DNA from: Bacteroidales bacterium
GTDB taxonomy: Bacteria > Bacteroidota > Bacteroidia > Bacteroidales > UBA4417
Length of the DNA: 64,000 nt
Assembly (NCBI GenBank): GCA_016707705.1
Contig: JADJHD010000001.1
Span: forward strand, 248,001 to 312,000
Direction: 5' to 3'
Under the pieces are notes generated by a model, which saw nothing but the letters and a program-made list of their open reading frames with translations, was not told the DNA's origin and did no database searches. The position numbers and the translations under genes are program-made. Below are positions 33,419 to 43,499 of this stretch, piece by piece; position 1 is the first letter of the stretch, and each line of letters opens with the position of its first letter.

Positions 33419-33760
33419 CTATTTGTCAGGCTTCATAACAATCGCGGTACGATTAGTTAAATAGATTGATACAATATACGCATTAAGTTCTTTCTTGTAA
33501 ACAGAAGGGTAGAGGATAGAAGAATCAATGCGACCATGGCCTCCAAAACCCGAATCATCCGAATTCAGGATAATCTTGTAATCCCCACCTACAGGAACCC
33601 TAAACTCATATTGTGGTATTGATCTTTCAGTATGAAAATTGAAGATGAAAATCAGACCTCCGCGCTCATAAATAAGACATTTGTTATCCTCATCCTTATT
33701 TATAAGTTTTGCATACAAGCTCGATTCCAACAAATCATACTCTTTGATCATTTTTATCAT
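33419..33760 (-). pseudogene. glgB: Glycogen branching enzyme, C-terminal part separated by a frameshift
   Basis: These 113 residues (IKMIKEYDLLESSLYAK, then FIFNFHTERSIPQYEFRVP and FGGHGRIDSS) are the C-terminal beta-sandwich domain of the alpha-1,4-glucan branching enzyme encoded just upstream at 33757-35448. The frame continues upstream without a stop to about 33880, where restoring one base would read HPEWIDFPREGNNWSY and join the two parts. It is therefore not a separate gene. The fused protein would be about 677 residues, normal for the family. Confidence 0.88.
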
Positions 33761-35448
33761 TTCCTTGTCAAAGGATGCCAGAAAATGATATTTAAGGTTA
33801 GGGTCATCCAGTAATGACCATTGCCTTCTGGCATGTTTGTAGCTCCAGTTATTGCCTTCCCTTGGGAAATCAATCCATTCGGATGTCCGAACTCATTGCC
33901 CATAAAATTGAGGTATGCTTGCCCTCCAAGCGTAATAGTTATTAACCTGATCATTTTGTGCAATGCCATTCCACGATCAATGATAGGATCCGGGTCATTT
34001 ACCTGCATATGGAAATACATTTCCTTATCCATTAATCTGAAGGCAAGGGTTTTATCTCCAACAAGAGCCTGATCATGTGATTCACAGTAACCAACTGTCC
34101 TGACATATGGAAGTCTGTCATTTAAAACGTGCCAAATCTCCTCAATACTCCAGTCTTCATCATGAAAATCTTTTAAATACTTAATCCAGAAATCAGGTAT
34201 TCCCATACCAAGACGGTAATCAAACCCTATTCCCCCTTCAGGTACAGGAACAGTGAGCCCCGGCATGCCGGTTACATCCTCAGCAATAGTAATAATACCA
34301 GGCTTCAGGCTATGGGCGAGGAAATTGGCCAATTGCAGATAAACAATTGCATCCCATTCCACACCTTCAGTAAAGTACTTCTGAATTGAATCAATGGGGG
34401 CATTACCATGATGAAAATACAGCATGGATCCAACTCCGTCAAATCTGAAACCATCAAAATGAAATTCATCAATCCAGTACTTGACATTAGACAATAGGAA
34501 CTGCATCACCTCCGGTTTACCATAGTCAAATAATTTCGAATCCCATTGCGGATGATCTCCACGCTCACCTGCATGGAAGTATTGATTTTCAGACCCATCA
34601 AATCTGTTAAGCCCTTCATGCATATTTTTAACTGTATGGGAATGGACAATATCCATGATCACGGCCAAACCCATTTGATGCGCAGTCCGAATTAGTTCCT
34701 TGAGGTCTTCAGGTTCTCCAAACCTTGATGAGGGTGCATAGAAACTTGACACATGGTAGCCAAAGGAACCGTAATAAGGATGCTCCTGTATTGCCATAAG
34801 TTGAATAGCAGTATAACCCGCAGCTTTAATACGAGGCAGGACTGTATCAATAAATTCCCGATAACTCCCAAGTCCTTCCTTTTCCTGAGCCATTCCAACA
34901 TGAGCCTCATAAATCAATAAGGCACCCAACTTACTACTATCGAAATTATCCTTACGCCAGTCGAATGGTTTGGGAAACCACAATTGAGCAGAATAGTTCT
35001 TGGTATCATCATCCTGTATAACCCTGGTAACAAAGGCTGGAATTCTCAAATATGAACCAAAATCACTGTTTACCAATACTTTATACTTGCTTCCATGGGT
35101 AAACCGATCTTTATGCTGTTCATAATCTAGTTTTATTTGCCAATTACCATTGTCGATTCGTTCCAGTGGATGAGAAGTTGTATTCCAACCATTGAATTCA
35201 CCGGTAAGAAACAATGCATTTGCCGATGGAGCCCATTCCCTGTATACCCAGCAGTTCTCCTTTTCAAGAAAATGTATTCCGTAATACTCATATGCAGAAG
35301 CAAATGACTTTAATCCTTTGGAATGGCTCTCTATATAAGCAAGTCGGGCATAAAAACGCTCCTGTCTATCAATTACTTCACTTTCAACTTGTTGAAGCCA
35401 TGGATCTAATTGAAGCAGGGTAGGGGTCTTATTGACAAGTTTTGACAT
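33757..35448 (-). CDS. glgB: 1,4-alpha-glucan (glycogen) branching enzyme, frameshifted after residue 523
   Basis: Residues about 50-155 form a CBM48 domain (YREWAPSANALFLTGEFNGW). The GH13 catalytic domain follows, with D337 in FRFDGV (nucleophile), E390 in IAEDVTG (acid/base) and H458-D459 in ESHD. At residue 523 the family motif GHPEW becomes GHPNG, and the last 40 residues are out of frame. One missing base at about 33880 (CCGGAATGG read as CCGAATGG) explains it, and the correct frame continues in the downstream fragment. The enzyme makes alpha-1,6 branches in glycogen. It follows the GyrI-like gene by 10 nt. Neither glgA nor glgC is nearby. Confidence 0.92.
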   Translation of the reverse strand: MSKLVNKTPTLLQLDPWLQQVESEVIDRQERFYARLAYIESHSKGLKSFASAYEYYGIHFLEKENCWVYREWAPSANALFLTGEFNGWNTTSHPLERIDNGNWQIKLDYEQHKDRFTHGSKYKVLVNSDFGSYLRIPAFVTRVIQDDDTKNYSAQLWFPKPFDWRKDNFDSSKLGALLIYEAHVGMAQEKEGLGSYREFIDTVLPRIKAAGYTAIQLMAIQEHPYYGSFGYHVSSFYAPSSRFGEPEDLKELIRTAHQMGLAVIMDIVHSHTVKNMHEGLNRFDGSENQYFHAGERGDHPQWDSKLFDYGKPEVMQFLLSNVKYWIDEFHFDGFRFDGVGSMLYFHHGNAPIDSIQKYFTEGVEWDAIVYLQLANFLAHSLKPGIITIAEDVTGMPGLTVPVPEGGIGFDYRLGMGIPDFWIKYLKDFHDEDWSIEEIWHVLNDRLPYVRTVGYCESHDQALVGDKTLAFRLMDKEMYFHMQVNDPDPIIDRGMALHKMIRLITITLGGQAYLNFMGNEFGHPNGLISQGKAITGATNMPEGNGHYWMTLTLNIIFWHPLTRK

Positions 35449-35458
35449 GGATAGGTGT

Positions 35459-36454
35459 TTATTTTATAGGACTATTAAAAGAAATAGGGTAGAAGATTTC
35501 GGTTTGCCAATTATTGGAGTCAGGCACAGATACGGGGTCAGTTAAATAGATTTCCCAAACTGGTTCGGAAATATTTATTTTATTCCCCTTGGCATAATAC
35601 TCTAATGCATTGTATACTAAAGTCTTATCTTGTTTCCCAAAAACTGATGCTTTGATTATATTTTGGTGACTGAATTCTTTATAGTCAACCATTTTATCCG
35701 ATTTAGCAGTGCTGTTAATGGGAATTCCAGCTTCAATATCCAGACTTTTGGATTGGATAGAATAGTAAATGAGGAATGGTGGGCCTGTTGGTTTTAGTTT
35801 TTGCCTTAACAAGGAAGCTGAAAGCTTTTTATACATTGTAGCCAGTTTCTTATCCAACATCTCTATTGTTGAGGTATCTCTGATTACCAAAGCATTAAAT
35901 GCCTTTAGTGAACTTTGGCCAACCTTTATTTTTGAAACCGGAAGTCCTGAAGCATAGTTATTTAGGTTTTGCATGGCTTGCCTAAGTGACTTTTCGGCCG
36001 ATTGCCTGATTTTCCATCCGAACCAACGGTTAATAGGATTTGTACCCAGATCAAACTGCAGGGTGCAATTAACAGTGCAACCGGATATTGTATCAAAAAC
36101 TAATATAAGAGCTTGTAAATCAATGCCTTTTAAGGAAGTTACATCGACAAACAAAGAATCATAAGAATAAGACCGGGAAATATGGAAAGATAAGTTGCTA
36201 TAATCTGCAACCATACCATCCTGCAAAATAGTCCATTTCTTACTGCCGGTTTTTTCAAGGCCAGATACAGTTTTTAGTTGGAACCAGTTTGGCCAGTTCG
36301 AAAGTTTCGAAAGTTGATCAAAAACAATAACACGCTGAGATGAAATGCTAACTGAATGTCTGATATTAATTTTCCTGGGTAACAGAAAAGCAATCGAGAC
36401 AAATACAATTAGCAATAGCAAGATAGCTAATAAAATCCTGCGCAGTAGAATCAT
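35459..36454 (-). CDS. SRPBCC/GyrI-like domain protein with N-terminal membrane anchor
   Basis: The 331-residue protein has one N-terminal hydrophobic helix (about 4-27). An SRPBCC-like ligand-binding domain follows (SVSISSQRVIVFDQLSKLSNWPNW to the FDLGTNPINRWFGW helix, about 34-165). A GyrI-like effector-binding domain is at the C-terminus (KAFNALVIRDTSTIEMLDKKLATMY, PPFLIYYSI, and YPISFNSP at the end). Such pairs bind small hydrophobic ligands, but the partner is unknown. It overlaps no gene and lies 10 nt upstream of glgB. Confidence 0.8.
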   Translation of the reverse strand: MILLRRILLAILLLLIVFVSIAFLLPRKINIRHSVSISSQRVIVFDQLSKLSNWPNWFQLKTVSGLEKTGSKKWTILQDGMVADYSNLSFHISRSYSYDSLFVDVTSLKGIDLQALILVFDTISGCTVNCTLQFDLGTNPINRWFGWKIRQSAEKSLRQAMQNLNNYASGLPVSKIKVGQSSLKAFNALVIRDTSTIEMLDKKLATMYKKLSASLLRQKLKPTGPPFLIYYSIQSKSLDIEAGIPINSTAKSDKMVDYKEFSHQNIIKASVFGKQDKTLVYNALEYYAKGNKINISEPVWEIYLTDPVSVPDSNNWQTEIFYPISFNSPIK

Positions 36455-36639
36455 TAGATGCGAGAAATGGTTTCATTAAAAATAGAAAAATTTTGTGGAA
36501 TCATGTAATTTATTTCAAGGATTATTTAATGTAGGCCTCAGGTATAACGAGACAAAGCCTTACAGCATTATTGGCGATATTACCTGAATTTACTAGCGCC
36601 CCAATTAACCTATAATTTATATTATGTTAAATAGAAAAT

Positions 36640-36676
36640 ATAAAAATCAGGAGGCTAATGTAACCACTAGCCTCCT
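36640..36676 (-). terminator. Terminator of the TPR-protein gene
   Basis: AGGAGGCTA and TAGCCTCCT form a 9-bp perfect stem (36649-36657 with 36668-36676). A T-rich stretch follows on the minus strand. Confidence 0.85.
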
Positions 36677-36699
36677 TCTATTAATTCATTAGCAGATAA

Positions 36700-37866
36700 T
36701 TAAAGCTTTGCATTGACAGCTTTTAATTTATCCATCATCTCCAAGCGAGTATAGATTTCCTTGAGAGAAACCAATAGTTGTTTATCAGTCCCATTCAAAG
36801 TTTCAGCAGATTCAAAATAAGGTAATGCCTTACGCAGGTTTTCTTTACCATTAGCTAAAAATTCCTGATATTCCTTTTCCTTGCTTAATGGAAGCTTATT
36901 AGCTTCATTAATGTAATCGCCGCCCTTATTAAAGTAAAGAACTCCTAAATTGAATAAAGCATCAAAATACTTAGGATCAACACTTATAGTATTTTCATAA
37001 GCTTTAACAGCTTCAGTAAAGTAATAATTGCGTTTTTCAAGTGAAAGATTTGTATCATTCTTGAGCAAATCATAGGTAACCCCTATTGCATAAAGAATTG
37101 AAGTGTTTCCTGGTTCTTTTTCCTTTGCAATCTTTAGGCTTTCCAATGCTTTATCGTGCTGATTTGAAGAAATATACAGATTAGCCTGATTAATAATCAA
37201 ATCATTATTGCCTGGGAATTTTGCCAGTCCATCATTGATTGTGCTGGTTGCTTTAGCAAAATCGCCAGTTTCCTTATACAGCATACACAGTGATGAATAG
37301 ATGCTGGGTTCCTTCATCTGCATGCCAACCAGGTCAGAATATAATGCGATTGCTTTTGGCTTATCATTCTTTTTCTCATAGCATAAAGCTGATCCATAGA
37401 TTGCAAGAGTATCAATAACATTATTATCCTTTCCAATCTGTATAGCCCTGTCAAAGTACTTCTGAGCATTATCAACATCATTGGCTTGAAAATAATTAAT
37501 GCCTTCATTAAATAATTGTCCTCCAATGGTTTGCATTCTTAGCATGATATCGCTTTTGTATTCATTCTTAACATCCAGTTCTTTGGATTTATTGTATGAA
37601 TCAAATGCAACATTGAGTGCATCCGGAGCCAGAATCTTGAATTCAGGCTTTAGTTGCAAGTCAAGGTATATTCCACCTTTGTAAAACCATACTTTGGCAT
37701 CGGTTGCTGCCTCTGGGTAAGCTGTGGCTTTGTCAATGTACTCCTTAGCTTTAACCAGATCGCCTTTTTGCCAATAATTATAGGCTGATGTCCGATCTTT
37801 TTTCATTTGGGCAAATGATACGCCAAAGATCAGAAGACAAGCCAGAACTAAAATGTTTCTTTTCAT
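36700..37866 (-). CDS. Exported tetratricopeptide-repeat protein
   Basis: The 388-residue protein has a Sec signal peptide ending SFAQ (about 20) and at least six TPR units, for example YNYWQKGDLVKAKEYIDKA, DVDNAQKYFDRAIQIG, KNDKPKAIALYSDLV, GDFAKATSTINDGL and NQHDKALESLKIAK. TPR proteins in the periplasm or on the outer membrane act as scaffolds. No enzymatic motif is seen. It is a single gene with its own TATATTTG box and terminator, just downstream of gyrA but with a separate promoter. Confidence 0.85.
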   Translation of the reverse strand: MKRNILVLACLLIFGVSFAQMKKDRTSAYNYWQKGDLVKAKEYIDKATAYPEAATDAKVWFYKGGIYLDLQLKPEFKILAPDALNVAFDSYNKSKELDVKNEYKSDIMLRMQTIGGQLFNEGINYFQANDVDNAQKYFDRAIQIGKDNNVIDTLAIYGSALCYEKKNDKPKAIALYSDLVGMQMKEPSIYSSLCMLYKETGDFAKATSTINDGLAKFPGNNDLIINQANLYISSNQHDKALESLKIAKEKEPGNTSILYAIGVTYDLLKNDTNLSLEKRNYYFTEAVKAYENTISVDPKYFDALFNLGVLYFNKGGDYINEANKLPLSKEKEYQEFLANGKENLRKALPYFESAETLNGTDKQLLVSLKEIYTRLEMMDKLKAVNAKL

Positions 37867-37937
37867 TTTGAAGTATTTAGGTTTAGTGTTCCCGAATTAT
37901 GATGTTTAATTTGGAAATATTTCCACGAAAAACGCTG

Positions 37938-37945
37938 CAAATATA
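37938..37945 (-). promoter_or_regulatory. Promoter -7 box TATATTTG (TPR-protein gene)
   Basis: A TAnnTTTG match on the minus strand, 71 nt before the ATG at 37866 and downstream of the gyrA stop. Confidence 0.5.
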
Positions 37946-37980
37946 CTAACTTGAACAAAAGCAGGGTGTTCCAAAGCAAC

Positions 37981-40566
37981 TTATTCTTCAATTGTTTCTG
38001 CCGGAGGTTCGTTTCCAGACTGTTCACTAGCAGGAGAATCTTCTGAACTTTCAAATTCTGATGTTTCATCATCATTTAATGGCATTCCATCCAACTGTTC
38101 ATCAAGGATATCATCTTCATCAACTTCTACTTTTGCAACAGCTGCAATTGCATCATCATCCTTCAGATTAATCAGTCGAACGCCTTGAGTTGCGCGACCC
38201 ATAATCCTGAGATCCATAACTGCCATTCTGATAATAATCCCTGATTTGTTGATAATCATCAGGTCATTATTGTCGGTTACATTTTTGATGGCAATCAGTT
38301 TTCCTGTTTTATCAGTAATGTTGATGGTTTTTACACCTTTGCCTCCCCTATTGGTTACTCGGTAATCATCAAGCTTGGACCTCTTGCCATATCCATTTTC
38401 AGATACAACAAGGATATCTTCCTCGTCGCTGTTTACACATATCATGCCAATAACCTCATCGGTCTTTCCCGAGAGTGAGATGCCCCTCACACCCGTAGCA
38501 TTTCTACCCATTGGTCTGACGTTGGCTTCATTGAAACGAATAGCACGACCTGATTTGAGGGCCATAACTATCTCATTCTTTCCATCGGTCAGTCTGGCTT
38601 CCAGAAGCTGATCCCCTTCAACAATATTAATGGCATTAATTCCATTAACCCTTGGGCGGGAATATGCCTCGAGTGAGGTTTTCTTAATGGTTCCCTTACT
38701 TGTACATAGAATGATGAAGTTGTTGTTTACATAATCTTCATCCTTCAAATCCTTAAGGTTAATGATTGCTCTAACCTTATCATCGGATTCTATATTCAAC
38801 AAGTTCTGAATTGCTCTTCCCTTCGAAATCTTACTTCCTTCTGGAATTTCAAATGCTCTGAGCCAGAAGCACTTGCCTTTTTCAGTAAAGAAAAGCATGT
38901 AATTATGAGCAGTAGCTATATAGAGGTGTTCAAGGAAATCTTCATCCCGGATATCCGATCCTCTGGTTCCCCGCCCTCCCCTATTCTGGCGCTTGTATTC
39001 AGCCAGAGCTGTGCGCTTTATATAACCCATATGGGATATAGTAATTACAACTGCTTCATCGGCAATAGTATCTTCAATCCTGAAATCCTTGGCTGTGTGC
39101 TCAACCCTGGTTCTGCGGGCATCTCCATATTTTTCCTTGATTTCAAGCAATTCATTCTTGATGATCTCCATTCTGAGGTTTTCGTCAGCAAGGATGCTCT
39201 TGTAGTAATCAATCATTTTGAGGAGCTCTTCATATTCCTTGCGAAGTTCTTCCCTGCGCAGGCCTGTAAGCTGCTGAAGCCTCATATCAAGAATAGCCCT
39301 GGCCTGAATTTCAGACAGTTCAAATCTTTCCATCAAGCTTGTCCTGGCAATATCAGGAGTCTTGGATTCACGAATCATCCTGATCACCTCATCAATATTA
39401 TCAATGGCAATCAGCAATCCTTCAAGGATATGGGCTCTTTTCTCCGCTTCCTTAAGTTCGTATCGTGTCCTGCGAATTACAACTTCATGGCGATGGTCGA
39501 TGAAATAGCCAATCAATTGCTTCAGATTCAGCTGGTAAGGACGACCTTTAACCAATGCTATGCAATTAGTGCTGAATGATGTCTGAAGTCCGGTGTATTG
39601 ATAAAGCTTGTTCAGAACAACATTGGGAACTGCATCTTTTTTCAGTTCATAAACAATCCTTAGTCCGTTCCTGTCACTTTCGTCACGAATATCATGAATA
39701 CCTTCAATCTTCTTATCATTAACCAGATCTGCCGTCTTTTTAATCATTTCGGCCTTGTTGACCTGGTAGGGTATTGAAGTTGCAATGATGCATTCGCGAC
39801 CCTTTTCATCAGTTTCAATAGTGGTTTCACCACGCATCAGCACTCTACCCCTTCCGGTTTCGTATGCTTCCCGCACCCCATCATAGCCATAAATTATGCC
39901 AGCTGTTGGAAAATCAGGTGCTGTGATGAACTGCATGAGTTCTTCAATGGTAATATCACGGTTCTCTATGAATGCAACACAACCATTTATAACTTCAGTT
40001 AAGTTATGTGGTGGTATATTGGTAGCCATACCAACCGCAATTCCTGAAGAACCATTGATCAGGAGATTCGGGACTTTTGCAGGAAGAACGGTGGGCTCTT
40101 CCAATGTATCATCGAAATTAAGCCTGAAATCAACAGTTTCCTTGTCAATATCAGCGAGAAGTTCCTCGGATATCTTCCTGAGCCTGGCTTCTGTGTAACG
40201 CATTGCTGCAGGGCTGTCACCATCAATGGAGCCAAAGTTTCCCTGTCCGTCAACAAGTGGATATCTCAACGACCATTCCTGTGCCATACGGACCATGGCA
40301 TCATATACTGAGCTGTCACCATGAGGATGGTATTTTCCCAATACCTCTCCAACAATACGGGCTGATTTCTTGTAGGGACGATTTGATAAAACGCCTAATT
40401 CAAGCATTCCGAAGAGTACTCTCCTGTGGACAGGTTTGAATCCATCCCTTACATCCGGAAGTGCCCTGGAAACTATAACCGACATTGAATAGTCAATGTA
40501 GGCCGATTTCATTTGATTCTCAATATTTACCTTTACAATCCTCTCGCCTTCCTGAATATTATCCAT
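37981..40566 (-). CDS. gyrA: DNA gyrase subunit A
   Basis: The 861-residue protein has the breakage-reunion domain with catalytic Tyr124 in AAMRYTEARL and six C-terminal beta-pinwheel repeats. The GyrA box appears as QNRGGRGTRG (Q-x-R-GG-x-G). The quinolone-resistance region reads YHPHGDSSVYDAM, with Ser85 and Asp89 at the positions of E. coli Ser83 and Asp87, so it looks quinolone-sensitive. The C-terminal 60 residues are strongly acidic. With GyrB it introduces negative supercoils. Its promoter region is divergent from clpC. Confidence 0.98.
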   Translation of the reverse strand: MDNIQEGERIVKVNIENQMKSAYIDYSMSVIVSRALPDVRDGFKPVHRRVLFGMLELGVLSNRPYKKSARIVGEVLGKYHPHGDSSVYDAMVRMAQEWSLRYPLVDGQGNFGSIDGDSPAAMRYTEARLRKISEELLADIDKETVDFRLNFDDTLEEPTVLPAKVPNLLINGSSGIAVGMATNIPPHNLTEVINGCVAFIENRDITIEELMQFITAPDFPTAGIIYGYDGVREAYETGRGRVLMRGETTIETDEKGRECIIATSIPYQVNKAEMIKKTADLVNDKKIEGIHDIRDESDRNGLRIVYELKKDAVPNVVLNKLYQYTGLQTSFSTNCIALVKGRPYQLNLKQLIGYFIDHRHEVVIRRTRYELKEAEKRAHILEGLLIAIDNIDEVIRMIRESKTPDIARTSLMERFELSEIQARAILDMRLQQLTGLRREELRKEYEELLKMIDYYKSILADENLRMEIIKNELLEIKEKYGDARRTRVEHTAKDFRIEDTIADEAVVITISHMGYIKRTALAEYKRQNRGGRGTRGSDIRDEDFLEHLYIATAHNYMLFFTEKGKCFWLRAFEIPEGSKISKGRAIQNLLNIESDDKVRAIINLKDLKDEDYVNNNFIILCTSKGTIKKTSLEAYSRPRVNGINAINIVEGDQLLEARLTDGKNEIVMALKSGRAIRFNEANVRPMGRNATGVRGISLSGKTDEVIGMICVNSDEEDILVVSENGYGKRSKLDDYRVTNRGGKGVKTINITDKTGKLIAIKNVTDNNDLMIINKSGIIIRMAVMDLRIMGRATQGVRLINLKDDDAIAAVAKVEVDEDDILDEQLDGMPLNDDETSEFESSEDSPASEQSGNEPPAETIEE

Positions 40567-40794
40567 TTCGCAACTATAAGAATATTAATTAGTTATGTTT
40601 TTTCATCTAGAAATACGAAGATAGCCTTTTTATCAATACAAGAACAGGTAGAAGCTTTGATTTTATTAAGGTTTACTAACATTTTGGTGTTGAAAAATTA
40701 ACAACTGACTGAAAGATTGGAAATCTGATTAAGGTAATTTTAAACTATTCATCGGGAAGTCTGTTTTAAGAATATCTGCATCGTATTAAAACCG

Positions 40795-40802
40795 TATTTT
40801 TG
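40795..40802 (+). promoter_or_regulatory. clpC promoter -7 box TATTTTTG
   Basis: A TAnnTTTG match 54 nt before the clpC ATG. No CIRCE or CtsR-type heat-shock operator is visible nearby. Confidence 0.55.
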
Positions 40803-40856
40803 TACTGAATTTTTTTGAAGAAAACTCTTATAAAGAAGAAAGGAAACCAACCATAA

Positions 40857-43439
40857 ATGGAAGCTAAATTTTCGCAACGAGTGAAGGATGTTCTTGCTTT
40901 CAGCAGAGAAGAAGCTGTCAGGCTTGGCAACGATTATATTGGCGTTGAGCATCTTTTATTAGGCATAATCAGGGAGGGGGAAGGTCTTGCATTGCGTATA
41001 CTTGGATACCTCAATGTTGATGTTAATGAAATTAAAAGAACAATAGAAACTGCAGTAGCGAATCATGCCAAACGTGATAAGGAAGCTGAGAATCTGCCTT
41101 TGGTCAAGCAAGCTGAAAGGGCGTTGAAACTAACCTATCTTGAAGCAAAACTCTTCAACAGTGAGCTTATTGGCACTGAACACCTGTTGCTTGCCATCCT
41201 TAAGGATGATGATAACCTGGTTACCAGAAGTCTTGGCAAGAGCAATGTAACTTATGATATCGTGAAGGAAGAAGTACGCTCCTATCTGCTGTCAATGGAT
41301 GATTCCGGCATAAATGAGCAGAAGGAATCCAGCTCAAGCAGCAATATGGATTTCAGGGATGAACTTCCCGGAGGAACACAGGACGAAGATCCTGACGATG
41401 CTGGAGGATTGGGTGGAATTAAAAAAGCTGGTGAATCAAAATCCAAAACTCCGGTATTGGATAACTTTGGACGCGACCTTACCCGGGCAGCCGAAGAAAG
41501 CCGCCTTGACCCTATCGTTGGCAGAGAAAAAGAGCTTGAACGAATCTCCCAGATTCTGAGCCGCAGGAAAAAGAATAATCCCATATTAATTGGTGAGCCT
41601 GGTGTAGGTAAATCTGCAATTGCAGAAGGACTTGCCTTGAGAATTGTCCAGCGTCGCGTATCCAGGGCCTTATTCAACAAAAGGGTATTCACTCTTGATC
41701 TTGCTTCTCTTGTTGCCGGAACAAAGTATCGCGGACAGTTCGAAGAAAGAATGAAAGCAGTTTTGAATGAACTGGAAAAAAACCGGGATATCATTCTGTT
41801 CATTGATGAAATTCACACCATTGTTGGTGCCGGAAATGCATCAGGATCTCTCGATGCTTCTAATATGTTCAAACCGGCATTGGCCAGAGGTGAAATCCAG
41901 TGCATCGGAGCAACTACACTTGATGAATACAGGCAGTATATCGAAAAGGATGGTGCACTTGAGCGCAGATTCCAGAAGGTGCTTGTAGATCCTACGTCTC
42001 CCGAAGAAACTATTGAAATCCTGAATCAGATCAAGGAAAAATACGAAGATCACCACTTGGTTAAGTACACTCCTGAAGCTATTGATGCTTGTGTATCCCT
42101 TACCAACCGATATATTTCCGACCGCTATCTTCCTGACAAGGCTATTGATGCACTTGATGAAGCCGGAGCTCGTGTTCATATCTCAAATATGCATGTTCCT
42201 GTTGAAATCATCAATATAGAAAGCCAGATTGAAGATGCACGCCAGAAAAAAATGAAGGCTATTAAGGGCCAGAAATTTGAAGAAGCTGCAAAATTCAGGG
42301 ATACTGAACGCAAACTTCAGGGTGAGCTTGAATTGCAGAAGAAGATGTGGGAAGATGAATCTAGAATTAACCGCGAAACTGTTTCTTCTGAAAATGTTGC
42401 TGAAGTCGTTGCTATGATGACAGGTGTTCCTGTTCAGAGGATAGCTCAAAACGAGAGTGATCGTTTGCTGAATATGGAATCAGAACTTGCTGATTCAGTT
42501 ATCGGACAGAAAGATGCCATCAAGAAGGTTGTTAAAGCCATCCGCAGAAATCGCGCAGGCCTCAAGGATCCAAATAAACCAATTGGAACTTTCATATTTC
42601 TGGGACCAACAGGAGTTGGAAAAACCCATTTAGCCAAGGTTCTGGCAAGATATCTTTTTGACTCTGAAGATGCACTTGTTCGCATTGATATGAGTGAGTA
42701 CATGGAAAAATTTGCTGTATCCCGCCTTGTAGGAGCTCCTCCGGGTTATGTTGGATATGAAGAAGGAGGTCAACTGACTGAAAAAGTCCGTCGTCGCCCC
42801 TACTCTATCGTGCTGCTTGATGAAATTGAGAAAGCTCATCCTGATATATTCCACATTCTTCTGCAGGTGCTGGATGACGGTGTTTTAACGGACAGTCTTG
42901 GACGCAGGGTTGACTTTAAAAACACTATTGTGATTATGACCTCCAATATTGGCTCACGCCAGCTGAAGGACTTTGGCAGTGGTGTTGGATTCAGCACTTC
43001 CGCCAAACAGAACCAAGGTTCGGAAATTGCCCAGAGTGTTATTGAAAGTGCTCTCAAGAAAGCTTTTGCTCCTGAGTTCCTGAACAGGATTGATGATGTG
43101 GTAATCTTTGAATCACTCAATCGTGAAGATATCCACAAGATTATTGATATTGAACTCAGGAATCTGTTCAACCGCATTCGCAAAATGGGTTATGAACCTG
43201 CAATTACTGATGCGGCCAAGGATTACATAGTTGACAAAGGCTGGGATGAACAGTTCGGAGCGAGGCCATTGAAGAGAGCAATCCAGAAGTACATTGAGGA
43301 TACCCTTGCAGAAGAGATTATTAAAACTAATCTGAAGGAAGGTGATTCGATCAAGATTGATTTCAATTCTGAGTTGAGTGATATTTCAATTGAAGTTGTT
43401 CCCTCAATGAAGGGGGAAACTAAATCGTTAAAGGAATAG
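40857..43439 (+). CDS. clpC: ATP-dependent Clp protease ATP-binding subunit ClpC
   Basis: The 860-residue Hsp100 protein has two N-terminal Clp_N repeats (about 1-145), a first AAA+ domain with Walker A GEPGVGKS (about 243-250) and DEIH, a UVR middle segment (EEAAKFRDTERKLQGE, about 470) and a second AAA+ domain with GPTGVGKT (about 583-590). A LGAxP/IGF-type ClpP-binding loop is likely near GSGVGFSTSAKQ. It unfolds substrates for ClpP, and ClpS encoded at 25279-25551 may feed it N-degron proteins. No mcsA/mcsB/ctsR cluster is present. It is monocistronic, with a strong terminator downstream. Confidence 0.97.
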   Translation: MEAKFSQRVKDVLAFSREEAVRLGNDYIGVEHLLLGIIREGEGLALRILGYLNVDVNEIKRTIETAVANHAKRDKEAENLPLVKQAERALKLTYLEAKLFNSELIGTEHLLLAILKDDDNLVTRSLGKSNVTYDIVKEEVRSYLLSMDDSGINEQKESSSSSNMDFRDELPGGTQDEDPDDAGGLGGIKKAGESKSKTPVLDNFGRDLTRAAEESRLDPIVGREKELERISQILSRRKKNNPILIGEPGVGKSAIAEGLALRIVQRRVSRALFNKRVFTLDLASLVAGTKYRGQFEERMKAVLNELEKNRDIILFIDEIHTIVGAGNASGSLDASNMFKPALARGEIQCIGATTLDEYRQYIEKDGALERRFQKVLVDPTSPEETIEILNQIKEKYEDHHLVKYTPEAIDACVSLTNRYISDRYLPDKAIDALDEAGARVHISNMHVPVEIINIESQIEDARQKKMKAIKGQKFEEAAKFRDTERKLQGELELQKKMWEDESRINRETVSSENVAEVVAMMTGVPVQRIAQNESDRLLNMESELADSVIGQKDAIKKVVKAIRRNRAGLKDPNKPIGTFIFLGPTGVGKTHLAKVLARYLFDSEDALVRIDMSEYMEKFAVSRLVGAPPGYVGYEEGGQLTEKVRRRPYSIVLLDEIEKAHPDIFHILLQVLDDGVLTDSLGRRVDFKNTIVIMTSNIGSRQLKDFGSGVGFSTSAKQNQGSEIAQSVIESALKKAFAPEFLNRIDDVVIFESLNREDIHKIIDIELRNLFNRIRKMGYEPAITDAAKDYIVDKGWDEQFGARPLKRAIQKYIEDTLAEEIIKTNLKEGDSIKIDFNSELSDISIEVVPSMKGETKSLKE

Positions 43440-43453
43440 AGTCAATCAATGAA

Positions 43454-43492
43454 CAAAAAAAATAGCCGGTATTGCTACCGGCTATTTTTTTT
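43454..43492. terminator. Bidirectional terminator between clpC and the acyl-CoA dehydrogenase gene
   Basis: TAGCCGGTA-TTGC-TACCGGCTA (43463-43484) is flanked by A7 on the left and T8 on the right, so it works for both convergent transcripts. Confidence 0.93.
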
Positions 43493-43499
43493 GATTGAA

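Noticed and set aside
37863..38075. A 70-codon frame overlapping the 3' end of gyrA
   Set aside because: It lies within gyrA coding sequence and the TPR gene leader and has biased composition; it is a shadow frame.
38905..39579. A 224-codon plus-strand frame within gyrA
   Set aside because: It is the antisense of a fully conserved gyrA region and is explained by codon bias.
40567..40856. Replication origin near gyrA
   Set aside because: No dnaA, dnaN or gyrB is nearby and no cluster of DnaA boxes was seen in the gyrA-clpC gap.
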